Part shown: piece by piece, positions 16,288 to 25,339 of the stretch
How the letters are laid out: the number at the start of each line of letters is the position of its first letter
Numbering within the stretch: position 1 is the stretch's first letter
Assembly (NCBI RefSeq): GCF_900215435.1
Contig: NZ_OCMY01000001.1
Coordinates: 2,046,001-2,110,000 of the forward strand
Length of the DNA: 64,000 bases
Reading direction: 5' to 3'
DNA from: Candidatus Pantoea floridensis
Lineage (GTDB): Bacteria; Pseudomonadota; Gammaproteobacteria; Enterobacterales; Enterobacteriaceae
Made by a program: the position numbers and the translations under genes
The notes under the pieces: model-generated
What the model was told of the DNA's origin: nothing
The model's input: the letters and a program-made list of their open reading frames with translations, nothing else
Database searches by the model: none

Positions 16288-17484
16288 ATGTTGATAAGTA
16301 AAACGCAAAATCGCTTTCTATTATTCATGCTGATCGTGCTGGTGGCGGTGGGGCAGATGGCGCAAACCATCTATGTTCCGGCGATGGCCAATATGGCTGA
16401 GACGCTCAATGTGCACAGCGGCGCCATTCAGCAGGTGATGGCCGCCTATCTGATGACCTACGGCGGATCGCAGCTGATCTATGGTCCACTTTCGGACAGC
16501 GTTGGCCGACGTCCGGTGATCCTTATCGGCATGACGATCTTTGCTAGCGGTGCGTTGATCGCCATGTTCGCGCCCTCGCTGGATATTCTGGTGCTGGGCA
16601 GCGCAGTGCAAGGTTTAGGTACCGGCGTGGCAGGCGTGATGGCGCGTACCATGCCGCGTGACCTTTACTCTGGCATCGCACTGCGCCAGGCGAACAGCTT
16701 ACTCAATATGGGCATTCTGGTTAGCCCGCTGCTGGCACCGGTGATTGGCGCGCTGCTGACGCATCTGTTTGGCTGGCACGCCTGTTTCGCCTTCCTGCTG
16801 CTGCTGTGCCTCGGCGTTACCGCGTCGATGGCGCGCTGGCTGCCGGAAACCCGTCCAGTGGATACGCCTGCGACGCCGTTCCTGAAGCGTTATGCCACGT
16901 TGCTCAGCGACGGCAATTTCGTGCGTTATCTGCTGCTGCTGATTGGCGCGCTGGCGGGCATCGCGGTATTCGAAGCCAGCTGCGGCGTGCTGATGGGCGG
17001 CGTATTGGGGCTGGATGGTTTGACCGTCAGCGTCCTGTTTATCCTGCCGATTCCGGCGGCATTCTTTGGGGCGTGGTTTGCCGGACGCGAGCAGAAATCC
17101 TGGCACACGCTGATGTGGTACGGCGTGAACAGCTGCCTGCTGGCGGGTTTATTGATGTGGGTTCCCGCCTGGTTTGGCGTGATGAATATCTGGACGCTGC
17201 TGGTGCCGGCTGCGCTGTTCTTCTTTGGCGCGGGCATGCTGTTCCCATTGGCAACGTCGGGGGCGATGGAGCCGTACGCGTGGCTGGCGGGCAGTGCCGG
17301 TGCATTGATTGGTGGCTTGCAGAACCTCGGTTCTGGCGTGGTTGCGTGGCTGTCAGCTCTGCTGCCGCAGCACGATCAATCCAGTCTCGGCATGCTGATG
17401 TTTGTGACATCGCTGGTGATGCTGCTGTGCTGGTGGCCGCTCTCGCGTCATCCGGAGAGCGGCAAGCAGGCGATTACAGGATAA
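16288..17484 (+). CDS. emrD: Multidrug efflux MFS transporter EmrD
   Basis: A 398-residue drug/proton antiporter of the major facilitator superfamily with 12 predicted helices. Matches to E. coli EmrD are strong: VAVGQMAQTIYVPA near the start, GPLSDSVGRRPVIL between helices 2 and 3, GVMARTMPRDLY, and FFFGAGMLFPLATSGAMEP in the C-terminal half. I chose ATG 16288; the upstream TTG at 16261 would add nine unlikely residues. It converges with glpX and overlaps it by 11 bp (17474-17484). In E. coli K-12 emrD is elsewhere (near ivbL). Confidence 0.94.
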   Translation: MLISKTQNRFLLFMLIVLVAVGQMAQTIYVPAMANMAETLNVHSGAIQQVMAAYLMTYGGSQLIYGPLSDSVGRRPVILIGMTIFASGALIAMFAPSLDILVLGSAVQGLGTGVAGVMARTMPRDLYSGIALRQANSLLNMGILVSPLLAPVIGALLTHLFGWHACFAFLLLLCLGVTASMARWLPETRPVDTPATPFLKRYATLLSDGNFVRYLLLLIGALAGIAVFEASCGVLMGGVLGLDGLTVSVLFILPIPAAFFGAWFAGREQKSWHTLMWYGVNSCLLAGLLMWVPAWFGVMNIWTLLVPAALFFFGAGMLFPLATSGAMEPYAWLAGSAGALIGGLQNLGSGVVAWLSALLPQHDQSSLGMLMFVTSLVMLLCWWPLSRHPESGKQAITG

Positions 17485-18484
17485 ATTGATGCAGCGCCGC
17501 GTCTTTGCGGTCCAGATAGTGGATTGACTGGATGCGGCGAATGGTGCGCGATTTGCCGCGTACCAGCAGGGTTTCGCTGGTGGCGATGTTGCCGTTACGC
17601 GTGATGCCTTTCAGCAAATCGCCGGTGGTGATGCCGGTGGCGGCGAAGAGCACGTTATCGTTACGCGCCATCTGATCCAGCTTCAGCACCTGATCCGCTT
17701 CAATGCCCATTTCGGCGCAGCGTTGTAGTTCATTTTCACCCAGGCGGCGATTCTCTTCGCTGTCGCCTTTTACCACATGCCGCGCCAGCAGGCGCGCCTG
17801 CATATCGCCATCCATTGCACGAATGACCGCCGCTGATACCACGCCTTCTGGCGCGCCGCCGATGCCGTACATCACATCCACTTCGCTATCCGGCATACAG
17901 GTGAGGATCGAGGCTGCAACATCCCCATCCGGGAAGGTGAACACGCGCACGCCGAGCTGCTGCAGCTGAGCAATCACCGCATCGTGGCGCGGTTTAGCCA
18001 GAATCGAAACGGTTAATTGGCTAAGTGGTTTGCCGAGCGCCAGCGCGATATTTTTCAGATTGATATCGAGCGGCAGATGGAGGTCGATGGCGCCGCGTGC
18101 GCCTGGTCCGACAATCAGCTTCTCCATGTACATATCAGGTGCGTGCAGGAAGCTGCCTTTATCGCCCACCGCCAGCACCGCCAGCGCGTTGGCCTGGCCC
18201 ATTGCCGTCATGCGCGTGCCTTCAATGGGATCAACGGCGATATCCACCGCGTCGCCGTGACCGGTACCGACTTTCTCACCGATATACAGCATCGGCGCTT
18301 CGTCGATTTCGCCCTCGCCAATCACAATCTGGCCGTCGATATCAATAGTGTTGAGCATAATGCGCATGGCATGAACGGCTGCGCCGTCGGCCGCATTTTT
18401 ATCGCCGCGTCCTAACCAGTGATAGCCCGCCAGAGCGGCGGCTTCGGTCACGCGGGAAAATTCAATCGCGAGTTCTCGTTTCAT
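17474..18484 (-). CDS. glpX: Fructose-1,6-bisphosphatase class II
   Basis: A 336-residue class II fructose-1,6-bisphosphatase acting in gluconeogenesis; same length as E. coli GlpX. Metal and substrate residues lie in GEGEIDEAPML (about 57-67), the DPIEGTRMTAMGQANA region (about 85-100) and GGAPEGV. Start ATG 18482-18484. Third gene of glpFKX, as in E. coli; a terminator-like hairpin lies between it and glpK. Its 3' end overlaps emrD. Confidence 0.97.
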   Translation of the reverse strand: MKRELAIEFSRVTEAAALAGYHWLGRGDKNAADGAAVHAMRIMLNTIDIDGQIVIGEGEIDEAPMLYIGEKVGTGHGDAVDIAVDPIEGTRMTAMGQANALAVLAVGDKGSFLHAPDMYMEKLIVGPGARGAIDLHLPLDINLKNIALALGKPLSQLTVSILAKPRHDAVIAQLQQLGVRVFTFPDGDVAASILTCMPDSEVDVMYGIGGAPEGVVSAAVIRAMDGDMQARLLARHVVKGDSEENRRLGENELQRCAEMGIEADQVLKLDQMARNDNVLFAATGITTGDLLKGITRNGNIATSETLLVRGKSRTIRRIQSIHYLDRKDAALHQFIL

Positions 18485-18543
18485 GGTTGCACCTGACAAA
18501 AAACAGGCGGGCAGTTTACCACAGCGGGGAAGAGTGACGGGGG

Positions 18544-18570
18544 AAAAACCCGCGGCAGGGCGCCGCGGGT
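18544..18570 (-). terminator. Terminator-like hairpin between glpK and glpX
   Basis: A 9-bp perfect stem ACCCGCGGC / GCCGCGGGT with a 5-nt loop, followed on the minus strand by five T residues. It may reduce glpX expression relative to glpFK. Confidence 0.75.
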
Positions 18571-18580
18571 CAGCAGGATT

Positions 18581-20089
18581 TTACTCTTCGTCTTCCCATG
18601 CTTTCGCACGGGCAACGGCTTTCTTCCAACCGGCGTAACGCACGTTACGTTCGGTGGTTTCGATGCTTGGACGGAACTCGCGTTCAATCACCGCTTTAGC
18701 ACGCACTTCTTCCAGATCGCCCCAGAAGCCGACCGCCAGGCCAGCAAGATAAGCCGCACCCAGCGCAGTCACTTCACGCACTTCCGGACGCTCAACGCGC
18801 GTGCCGAGAATGTCTGACTGGAACTGCATCAGGAAGTTGTTGGCAACCGCACCGCCATCCACGCGCAACGATTGCAGGCGGGTGCCGGCATCGTTTTGCA
18901 TTGCTTCCAGCACGTCACGCGTCTGGTAAGCAATCGATTCCAGCGTGGCGCGAATGATGTGGTTGGCGTTGGCACCGCGCGTCAGACCGAAGATTGCACC
19001 GCGTGCATACGGGTCCCAATAAGGCGCACCCAAACCGGTGAAGGCGGGCACCATGTAAACACCGTTGGTGTCCTTCACTTTCAGCGCAAAGTATTCAGAG
19101 TCCGTCGAATCGCTGATCAGCTTCATTTCATCACGCAGCCACTGAATTGACGCACCACCAATAAACACCGCACCTTCCAGCGCATAGTTCACTTCACCAC
19201 GCGGACCGCAGGCGATGGTGGTCAGCAGACCGTGTGTTGACGTTACCGCTTCAGTACCGGTGTTCATCAACATGAAGCAACCGGTGCCGTAGGTATTTTT
19301 CGCCATACCCGGTTGTACACACAGCTGGCCATACAGCGCCGCCTGCTGGTCACCGGCGATACCGGCGATAGGAATACGCGTACCGCCCTTACCACCAATG
19401 TTGGTCTGGCCGTACACTTCTGAAGAACCTTTCACTTCTGGCAGCATTTCACGCGGGATATCGAGGATCTCCAGCATGCGCTCATCCCACTCCAGCTTGT
19501 GGATGTTGTACATCATGGTACGCGAGGCGTTGGTGTGATCGGTAACGTGCACGCGCCCTTGCGTCATTTTCCAGATAAGCCAGGTATCAACGGTGCCAAA
19601 CAGTAGCTCGCCGCGTTTAGCACGCTCACGTGCGCCTTCAACGTTATCGAGAATCCACTTCACTTTGGTGCCAGAGAAGTAAGGGTTGATCACCAAACCG
19701 GTGGTGTGCTGGATGTACTCTTCCAGGCCCTCTTTCTTCAGCTTGTTACAGTAATCGGCGGTGCGTGGATCCTGCCAAACGATGGCGTTGTAGACAGGTT
19801 TGCCGCTCTCTTTATCCCACACGATGGCGGTTTCACGCTGGTTGGTGATACCGATTGCCGCGATCTGGTCAGAGTTAATGTCCGCATGGGCCAGCACTTC
19901 CACCAGCGTTGAACTTTGTGACGCCCAGATATCCATTGGATCATGTTCAACCCAACCCGCCTTCGGGTAGATCTGAGTAAATTCGCGCTGGGAAACCGCA
20001 ACGATGTTGGCATCATGATCGAGCACCACGGCGCGTGAGCTGGTTGTGCCCTGATCGAGTGCAACGATATATTTTTTATCAGTAGTCAT
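18581..20089 (-). CDS. glpK: Glycerol kinase
   Basis: A 502-residue FGGY-family kinase forming glycerol-3-phosphate. Visible features are the N-terminal [13 protein letters not shown] phosphate loop, the first FGGY-type region with [11 protein letters not shown], the [13 protein letters not shown] segment and the C-terminal [19 protein letters not shown] motif. Length equals E. coli GlpK (502). Start ATG 20087-20089 follows AGGAAAG. Cotranscribed downstream of glpF with a 30-bp gap. In E. coli the enzyme is inhibited by fructose-1,6-bisphosphate and by unphosphorylated EIIA-Glc. Confidence 0.98.
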   Translation of the reverse strand: MTTDKKYIVALDQGTTSSRAVVLDHDANIVAVSQREFTQIYPKAGWVEHDPMDIWASQSSTLVEVLAHADINSDQIAAIGITNQRETAIVWDKESGKPVYNAIVWQDPRTADYCNKLKKEGLEEYIQHTTGLVINPYFSGTKVKWILDNVEGARERAKRGELLFGTVDTWLIWKMTQGRVHVTDHTNASRTMMYNIHKLEWDERMLEILDIPREMLPEVKGSSEVYGQTNIGGKGGTRIPIAGIAGDQQAALYGQLCVQPGMAKNTYGTGCFMLMNTGTEAVTSTHGLLTTIACGPRGEVNYALEGAVFIGGASIQWLRDEMKLISDSTDSEYFALKVKDTNGVYMVPAFTGLGAPYWDPYARGAIFGLTRGANANHIIRATLESIAYQTRDVLEAMQNDAGTRLQSLRVDGGAVANNFLMQFQSDILGTRVERPEVREVTALGAAYLAGLAVGFWGDLEEVRAKAVIEREFRPSIETTERNVRYAGWKKAVARAKAWEDEE

Positions 20090-20119
20090 TATGCTTTCCT
20101 GATGATGTATCAATGAAAC

Positions 20120-20968
20120 TTAGGCTTTACGCTGCTGAGCGCGTGCAACCGGTTTTTCTGCTGTGCTGGCTTCCGCAACGTTAACTGGCAGGTGACGACC
20201 AATCAGTGAGCGATAACCGAAGGCTCCGAGGCAGGCACCGATCAGCGGGCCAAAAATCGGAACCAGGAAGTAAGGAATATCTTTGCCACCGGTGAATGCG
20301 ACGTTGCCCCAGCCGGCGAAGAAGGCGAACAGTTTCGGACCGAAGTCACGCGCTGGATTCAGTGCGAAGCCGGTCAGTGGACCCATGGCACCACCGATAA
20401 TGGCCACCAGCAGACCAATCAACAGTGGGGCCAGCGGACCACGTGGAACACCGTTGCCGTCATCGGTGAGCGCCATAATCACGCCCATCAGTACTGCAGT
20501 AATCACCATCTCCACCAGGAACGCCTGACCAACACTGATGTGCGGGTTCGGATAGGTAGAGAAGATACCGGCCAAATCGAGGCTTTCGACGCTACCGCGT
20601 ACCATCTGGTGGCTGGTTTCAAAATCCACGAACAAATTGTAGTAAAGACCGTAAACCAACGCGGCAGCGCAGAAGGCGCCGGCAACCTGCGCCAGGATGT
20701 ACGGGACAACTTTACGACCTTCAAAGTTTGCGAACAGGCACAGCGCGATGGTGACGGCTGGGTTAAGATGCCCGCCTGAGACACCGGCGCTCAGATAGAC
20801 CGCCATGGATACTGCTAAGCCCCAGATAATACAAATTTCCCACTGACCGAACGCAGCACCGGCCAATTTCAGTGCGGCAACGCAGCCTGCACCAAAAAAG
20901 ATGATCAAACCGGTGCCAATAAATTCGGCGATGCACTGACCTGTTAGTGTGTTAGTTGTTTGACTCAT
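20120..20968 (-). CDS. glpF: Glycerol uptake facilitator
   Basis: A 282-residue aquaglyceroporin with six membrane helices and the two half-helix NPA motifs at residues 69-71 (HLNPAVT) and 204-206 (ALNPARD, with selectivity-filter R207). It lets glycerol diffuse across the inner membrane, where GlpK traps it. First gene of glpFKX. The C-terminal tail after the last helix is rich in Ala and Glu. Confidence 0.98.
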   Translation of the reverse strand: MSQTTNTLTGQCIAEFIGTGLIIFFGAGCVAALKLAGAAFGQWEICIIWGLAVSMAVYLSAGVSGGHLNPAVTIALCLFANFEGRKVVPYILAQVAGAFCAAALVYGLYYNLFVDFETSHQMVRGSVESLDLAGIFSTYPNPHISVGQAFLVEMVITAVLMGVIMALTDDGNGVPRGPLAPLLIGLLVAIIGGAMGPLTGFALNPARDFGPKLFAFFAGWGNVAFTGGKDIPYFLVPIFGPLIGACLGAFGYRSLIGRHLPVNVAEASTAEKPVARAQQRKA

Positions 20969-21054
20969 AATGGCATTCCTGAAGCGAGGTTAAATTTTAT
21001 CAGTTTTTGTTCTCATCCATGAGTCGCCCAGCTTTTAATGTAGGGTTGATGTGA

Positions 21055-21074
21055 ATTTATCGTTAACGAGCATA
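21055..21074. promoter_or_regulatory. Candidate GlpR operator
   Basis: ATTTATCG-TTAACG-AGCATA matches the glycerol-3-phosphate repressor consensus (WATGTTCGWTAWCGAACATW) at most positions, including the TCG...CGA core. It lies 87 bp upstream of glpF. E. coli glpFKX carries several such operators. Confidence 0.5.
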
Positions 21075-21099
21075 AACGAGAAATAGCGAAATTGAAAAT

Positions 21100-21115
21100 T
21101 GTGTACTGCGTCATA
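21100..21115. promoter_or_regulatory. Candidate CRP site upstream of glpF
   Basis: TGTGT-N6-TCATA matches eight of ten core positions of TGTGA-N6-TCACA. Catabolite control of glpFKX by CRP is established in E. coli. Confidence 0.45.
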
Positions 21116-21201
21116 AAAATGCGCGTTTTCGCGTCTTTTTCGTTTCTTTAAGGCCCATTCACCCTATCTGGCGGGAAGATCTTTAGGTGATCGCCCACAC
21201 A

Positions 21202-21227
21202 AATGCGCGAAGATGCGCATTTTTTTA
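21202..21227 (+). terminator. Orphan terminator-like hairpin before zapB
   Basis: AATGCGC / GCGCATT hairpin followed by T residues on the plus strand, 160 bp upstream of zapB and with no plus-strand gene before it. It could end a small RNA or attenuate the zapB leader. The rest of 20969-21388 is control sequence with no gene seen. Confidence 0.65.
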
Positions 21228-21388
21228 GGCATTGACTGAAAAGTGTTACAGACTGCCCTCGCAGGCCTTGTGCCGCTGGACTTGCTGGGTTTGGCTACAT
21301 ACAATCGAGTCATCGTGGCTGAGCGCACCATAATAAGGCATGCACCAGCCCCATCAACGCCTTGCAAGATTTAGGAGAGGTCAGAAAG

Positions 21389-21628
21389 ATGTCATTTGAA
21401 GTATTCGAGAAACTGGAAGCGAAAGTACAGCAGGCGATTGATACCATCACTCTGCTGCAGATGGAAATTGAAGAGCTGAAAGAGCAAAACAATAACCTGA
21501 AAAACGAAGTCAGCCAGGCTTCAGGCAACCAGGATGCGCTGGTACGTGAAAATCAGCATCTGAAAGAAGAGCAGCACGTCTGGCAGGATCGTCTGCGGGC
21601 ACTGCTGGGAAAAATGGAAGAAGTTTAA
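21389..21628 (+). CDS. zapB: Cell division coiled-coil protein ZapB
   Basis: A 79-residue almost entirely coiled-coil protein that joins the Z-ring through ZapA and stimulates assembly. Sequence [34 protein letters not shown] and the end [11 protein letters not shown] match E. coli ZapB (81 residues). Start ATG 21389 follows GGAGAGG. Its position between glpF and rraA is the same as in E. coli. Confidence 0.96.
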   Translation: MSFEVFEKLEAKVQQAIDTITLLQMEIEELKEQNNNLKNEVSQASGNQDALVRENQHLKEEQHVWQDRLRALLGKMEEV

Positions 21629-21646
21629 GCGTTATCGCTTAAACCA

Positions 21647-21670
21647 ACGGGTGCCGCGGCACCCGTTTTT
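21647..21670. terminator. zapB/rraA terminator
   Basis: A 20-bp perfect palindrome centred at 21656, ACGGGTGCC / GGCACCCGT, followed by T residues on the plus strand, between the converging zapB and rraA. Confidence 0.88.
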
Positions 21671-21678
21671 GTTGCGGC

Positions 21679-22164
21679 TTACTCGATGTCGAGTGCGTCT
21701 TCAGACAGGATAATGCCGGTATTGTCGGCATACAGATGATCGCCAGAGAAGAAGGTTACGCCGCCAAAGTTAACGCGTACGTCACTCTCGCCAATGCCTT
21801 CACCCGCTGCTCCCACCGGAATTGCCGCAATCGCCTGAATGCCGATTTCCAGCTCTTCCAGGTCATCAACCTGACGCACCGAACCGTAAATCACAATGCC
21901 TTCCCACTCATTTTGCGCTGCCAGAGTCGCCAGCTGAGCATCGACTAGTGCGCGACGTACCGAGCCGCCGCCATCCACCAGCAATACGCGACCCCGACCA
22001 TTCTCTTCCAGCAAATCGTAGAGTAAGCCGTTGTCTTCGAAACATTTCACTGTGGTGATTTGACCACCGAATGAGCTGCGCCCACCAAAGTTCGAAAAAA
22101 GCGGTTCAACAACGTTCACAGCTTCGTGGTAGATGTCACAGAGTTCAGATGTATCGTATTTCAT
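21679..22164 (-). CDS. rraA: RNase E inhibitor RraA
   Basis: A 161-residue protein that binds RNase E and reduces its activity, globally changing mRNA decay. It matches E. coli RraA (161 residues): [29 protein letters not shown] at the start, [19 protein letters not shown], and [27 protein letters not shown] at the end, read here in shorter blocks. It forms a trimer with an aldolase-like fold. In E. coli menA lies next to it; here the next gene upstream on this strand is hslU. Confidence 0.97.
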   Translation of the reverse strand: MKYDTSELCDIYHEAVNVVEPLFSNFGGRSSFGGQITTVKCFEDNGLLYDLLEENGRGRVLLVDGGGSVRRALVDAQLATLAAQNEWEGIVIYGSVRQVDDLEELEIGIQAIAAIPVGAAGEGIGESDVRVNFGGVTFFSGDHLYADNTGIILSEDALDIE

Positions 22165-22273
22165 GAGGGTTTTCGTCTGTTTGCCACAGGAGCGCTAAGT
22201 ATATCGCTATCTGGCGATTGTTGGCAAAATCATCAACCGCCAAAAAAAGCGCTGCATCAATATCCTGCGTAAT

Positions 22274-22298
22274 AAAAAGCCCGGCGCAGTGGCCGGGC
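22274..22298 (-). terminator. hslVU terminator
   Basis: Stem GCCCGGC / GCCGGGC with a 6-nt loop, followed on the minus strand by five T residues, just after hslU. Confidence 0.88.
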
Positions 22299-22318
22299 GG
22301 GAATAGCGAGGACGACGC

Positions 22319-23656
22319 TTACAGAATGAAGCGGCTGAGATCTTCGTCGGCTACCAGCTCATCCAGATGCTTACCAACGTACTCGGCATCGATGGTAATC
22401 GACTCGCCGTTACGATCGCTGGCGTCATAGGAGATATCTTCCATCAAACGCTCCAGCACGGTATGCAGACGACGCGCACCAATGTTCTCAGTGGTTTCGT
22501 TCACCTGCCACGCTGCTTCGGCAATACGACGCACCGCATCATCGGTAAAGTCGATGTTAACCCCTTCAGTACCCATCAGCGCTTTGTACTGTACGGTCAC
22601 CGAGGCGTTCGGTTCGGTCAGGATACGTTCGAAGTCGTTGACGGTCAGCGCCTGCAGCTCAACGCGGATCGGCAGACGGCCCTGCAGTTCTGGAATCAGA
22701 TCGGAAGGGCTGGCAACCTGGAACGCGCCGGATGCGATAAACAGAATGTGGTCGGTTTTCACCATGCCGTGCTTGGTGGATACGGTGCAGCCTTCAACCA
22801 GCGGCAGCAGATCGCGCTGCACACCTTCACGTGAAACGTCTGGACCGCCGGCATTCTGACCGCCGCGCTTACAGATTTTATCGATTTCGTCGATGAACAC
22901 GATGCCGTGCTGCTCAACCGCATCAATGGCATCCTGCTTCAGCTCTTCCGGATTCACCAGCTTGGCCGCTTCTTCTTCAATCAACAGCTTCATCGCTTCT
23001 TTGATTTTCAGCTTACGCGGCTTCTGCTTCTGGCCACCGAGATTCTGGAACATCGATTGCAGCTGGCTGGTCATCTCTTCCATGCCAGGAGGCGCCATGA
23101 TTTCAACGCCGGCTGAGGAAGCGGCCAGATCGATCTCAATCTCTTTGTCGTCCAGCTGGCCTTCGCGCAGTTTCTTGCGGAAAGACTGACGCGCTGCCGA
23201 GGGTTCAGCCGCTTGCTCAGCCTGGCCCCAGTTATTTTTCGCCGGTGGGATCAGCACATCAAGGATGCGCTCTTCCGCCATCTCTTCGGCGCGGTATTTG
23301 TTCTTCTCAATCGCCTGGCTGCGCACCATCTTGATGGCAGAGTCGGTCAGATCGCGAATAATAGAGTCGACTTCTTTACCGACATAACCGACTTCAGTGA
23401 ATTTGGTCGCTTCTACTTTAATAAACGGTGCGTTAGCCAGTTTGGCCAGGCGACGCGCTATCTCGGTTTTACCCACACCAGTAGGACCAATCATCAGAAT
23501 ATTTTTCGGCGTGACTTCGTGGCGCAGCTCTTCGTCGAGCTGCATGCGGCGCCAGCGGTTACGTAGGGCGATGGCGACCGCCTTTTTTGCGCCGTCCTGG
23601 CCGATAATAAAGCGGTTAAGCTCGCTGACAATCTCGCGTGGAGTCATCTCGGACAT
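22319..23656 (-). CDS. hslU: HslU ATPase of the HslVU protease
   Basis: A 445-residue AAA+ unfoldase that feeds substrates to the HslV peptidase. Walker A is GPTGVGKTE (57-65), Walker B is IVFIDEID (about 253-260), followed by the sensor region. The variable I domain lies at about 110-240. The C-terminus ends EDLSRFIL, the tail that docks into and activates HslV. Two residues longer than E. coli HslU. It follows hslV by 11 bp. Confidence 0.98.
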   Translation of the reverse strand: MSEMTPREIVSELNRFIIGQDGAKKAVAIALRNRWRRMQLDEELRHEVTPKNILMIGPTGVGKTEIARRLAKLANAPFIKVEATKFTEVGYVGKEVDSIIRDLTDSAIKMVRSQAIEKNKYRAEEMAEERILDVLIPPAKNNWGQAEQAAEPSAARQSFRKKLREGQLDDKEIEIDLAASSAGVEIMAPPGMEEMTSQLQSMFQNLGGQKQKPRKLKIKEAMKLLIEEEAAKLVNPEELKQDAIDAVEQHGIVFIDEIDKICKRGGQNAGGPDVSREGVQRDLLPLVEGCTVSTKHGMVKTDHILFIASGAFQVASPSDLIPELQGRLPIRVELQALTVNDFERILTEPNASVTVQYKALMGTEGVNIDFTDDAVRRIAEAAWQVNETTENIGARRLHTVLERLMEDISYDASDRNGESITIDAEYVGKHLDELVADEDLSRFIL

Positions 23657-23667
23657 GATTTTGATCC

Positions 23668-24198
23668 TTACGCCTTAGACGGCAATGCTTCGATGTTGAT
23701 GTTGTGGTTGGTGTAGATACAGATATCGCCGGCGATGTTCAGCGCCTTTTCCACAATATCTTGTGCACCAATGTCCGTGTTCTCCAGCAGTGCGCGTGCT
23801 GCTGCCTGAGCGTAAGGGCCGCCAGAACCAATCGCAATCAGGTCATTTTCCGGCTGGATAACGTCGCCGTTGCCGCTGATGATCAGTGAGGCGTTTTCGT
23901 CAGCGACCGCCAGCAGCGCTTCAAGGCGGCGCAGCATGCGATCGGTACGCCAATCTTTCGCCAGTTCGACCGCCGCTTTCACCAAATGACCCTGGTGCAT
24001 CTCCAGCTTGCGCTCAAACAGTTCAAACAGGGTGAAGGCATCTGCGGTACCGCCAGCAAAACCAGCGATCACTTTATCGTTGTAAAGACGACGGACTTTT
24101 TTAACATTGCCTTTCATTACGGTATTGCCGAGCGTAGCCTGGCCATCACCGCCAATCACTACCTGGCCGTTGCGTCGTACACTTACTATTGTTGTCAC
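23668..24198 (-). CDS. hslV: HslV peptidase of the HslVU protease
   Basis: A 176-residue proteasome beta-type peptidase. The catalytic threonine is residue 2, exposed after removal of Met ([24 protein letters not shown]). G45-type motif [17 protein letters not shown] follows. Length equals E. coli HslV. It is translated first from a heat-shock promoter (24265-24291) and an mRNA starting with a stable stem-loop. Confidence 0.98.
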   Translation of the reverse strand: MTTIVSVRRNGQVVIGGDGQATLGNTVMKGNVKKVRRLYNDKVIAGFAGGTADAFTLFELFERKLEMHQGHLVKAAVELAKDWRTDRMLRRLEALLAVADENASLIISGNGDVIQPENDLIAIGSGGPYAQAAARALLENTDIGAQDIVEKALNIAGDICIYTNHNINIEALPSKA

Positions 24199-24228
24199 GG
24201 GCAGACCCCTTGTTACAGTAGAAAAGGA

Positions 24229-24251
24229 ACTCCGCGCACTCGGCGCGGAGT
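24229..24251 (-). promoter_or_regulatory. 5' stem-loop of the hslVU mRNA
   Basis: A 9-bp perfect stem ACTCCGCGC / GCGCGGAGT with a 5-nt loop beginning about 7 nt after the predicted heat-shock transcription start. In E. coli a 5' stem-loop of hslVU mRNA is known to stabilise the transcript. Confidence 0.75.
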
Positions 24252-24264
24252 ATCATGCAACCAG

Positions 24265-24291
24265 ATATGGGGCAGGATTGGGGAGTTTCAA
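24265..24291 (-). promoter_or_regulatory. Sigma-32 heat-shock promoter of hslVU
   Basis: On the minus strand GTTGAAA is followed, at heat-shock spacing, by CCCCATAT, closely matching the sigma-32 consensus CTTGAA-N13-17-CCCCATNT. It lies just upstream of hslV, at the end of ftsN. Confidence 0.88.
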
Positions 24292-24303
24292 CCCCTAAAG
24301 AAT

Positions 24304-25188
24304 TTAAGGTAAAGCGAGGGGAATACAACTTCCGTGGCCGGAGCTGTGTAAGCGTTTGACCGTGCTGTCCGCGCTGCTGCGATCTTTAAACGGTCCGATC
24401 ACCACGCGATTCCAGCCACCGCCGGTCGTAATACGGCTCTCAAATCCTTCAAATGCCAGACCGGCGCGCACGGATTCCGCCTGATCGGTGCCTTTAAATG
24501 AACCACACTGCACCATCCAGCGTTGCGAAGAGGTTTTCTCTTCAGGTTTCGCCCTGGCGGTTTCCTGCGGCTTGCTCTGCTGCGTTGGCTCGCGCGTGAT
24601 CGGCGCAGGTTGCTGCTGCTGACGCGCGGCCTGTTGCTGCTGCAACTGCTGTTGGCGCTGCTGCTGTTGTAACTGTTGCTGCTGGCGTTGTTGCACCTGC
24701 TGCTGCTGTTGCTGTACCTGTTGACGCTGCAGCGTTTGCTGGCGCTGCGCCGGGGTTTGTTCATTCCACGGTACTTCATTCAGCTGCGTAGGCTGCTGGC
24801 GCATATCGGCCTGCATTTGATCCAGTAGCTGGCGCTGTTCATCGGTTAGCTGAGTTTGTGATTGTACGCCACCCGCCGAAGGCTCAGTCGGTGATGGAAC
24901 GGTAATCTGACGATTTTCCAGCTCTTTGATGTACTTCCAGCGCTCTTCCGGCTTCGGCGGCAGGCCGTTACCATTGGCTTTATGATTCGGAATAACCTCA
25001 ATCTCTTCTTTCTTATGGTGCGAGATGAACCATAAACCACCGGCAAAGGTGACCAGCACGGCCACAGCCAGTATCATCATGATTTTTGAAGTGCCGGAGC
25101 CGCCTTTGCTTTTCTTGCTGCGGCTGGCGGGTTTTTTGCGACGCGTCCCTGTTGAACGCCCGCGGCCTACATAATCTTTCTGTGCCAC
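24304..25188 (-). CDS. ftsN: Cell division activator FtsN
   Basis: A 294-residue single-pass inner-membrane divisome protein that triggers septal peptidoglycan synthesis. It has a basic cytoplasmic N-terminus (1-35), one membrane helix (about 36-57), the periplasmic E segment with LPPKPEERWKYIKELENRQ, a Gln-rich linker (about 150-193, over 60 percent Gln) and a C-terminal SPOR domain (about 223-294) that binds denuded glycan strands. I chose the GTG at 25186-25188 (VAQKDYV), matching the E. coli start position; a TTG seven codons upstream is less likely. The linker is much more Gln-rich than in E. coli. Confidence 0.95.
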   Translation of the reverse strand: MAQKDYVGRGRSTGTRRKKPASRSKKSKGGSGTSKIMMILAVAVLVTFAGGLWFISHHKKEEIEVIPNHKANGNGLPPKPEERWKYIKELENRQITVPSPTEPSAGGVQSQTQLTDEQRQLLDQMQADMRQQPTQLNEVPWNEQTPAQRQQTLQRQQVQQQQQQVQQRQQQQLQQQQRQQQLQQQQAARQQQQPAPITREPTQQSKPQETARAKPEEKTSSQRWMVQCGSFKGTDQAESVRAGLAFEGFESRITTGGGWNRVVIGPFKDRSSADSTVKRLHSSGHGSCIPLALP

Positions 25189-25339
25189 TTTCGTTCTGAT
25201 ACCCTTCAAAAAAATGCCAATGGGCGTGAAAAATTGCGATTAATCGCCCGGCAACGAATGCGCCATGTTACGCAAGGGCTGGAACTTTGACCAGCACAGT
25301 CTGCCTTCAGAATCGGCTGAAAATTCTGGGGTCGTTACG

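Noticed and set aside
24600..24745. Periodic CTG/TTG triplets considered as a CRISPR-like or satellite repeat
   Set aside because: They are Gln codons of ftsN in frame; there are no spacers or conserved direct repeats. No CRISPR array was seen anywhere.
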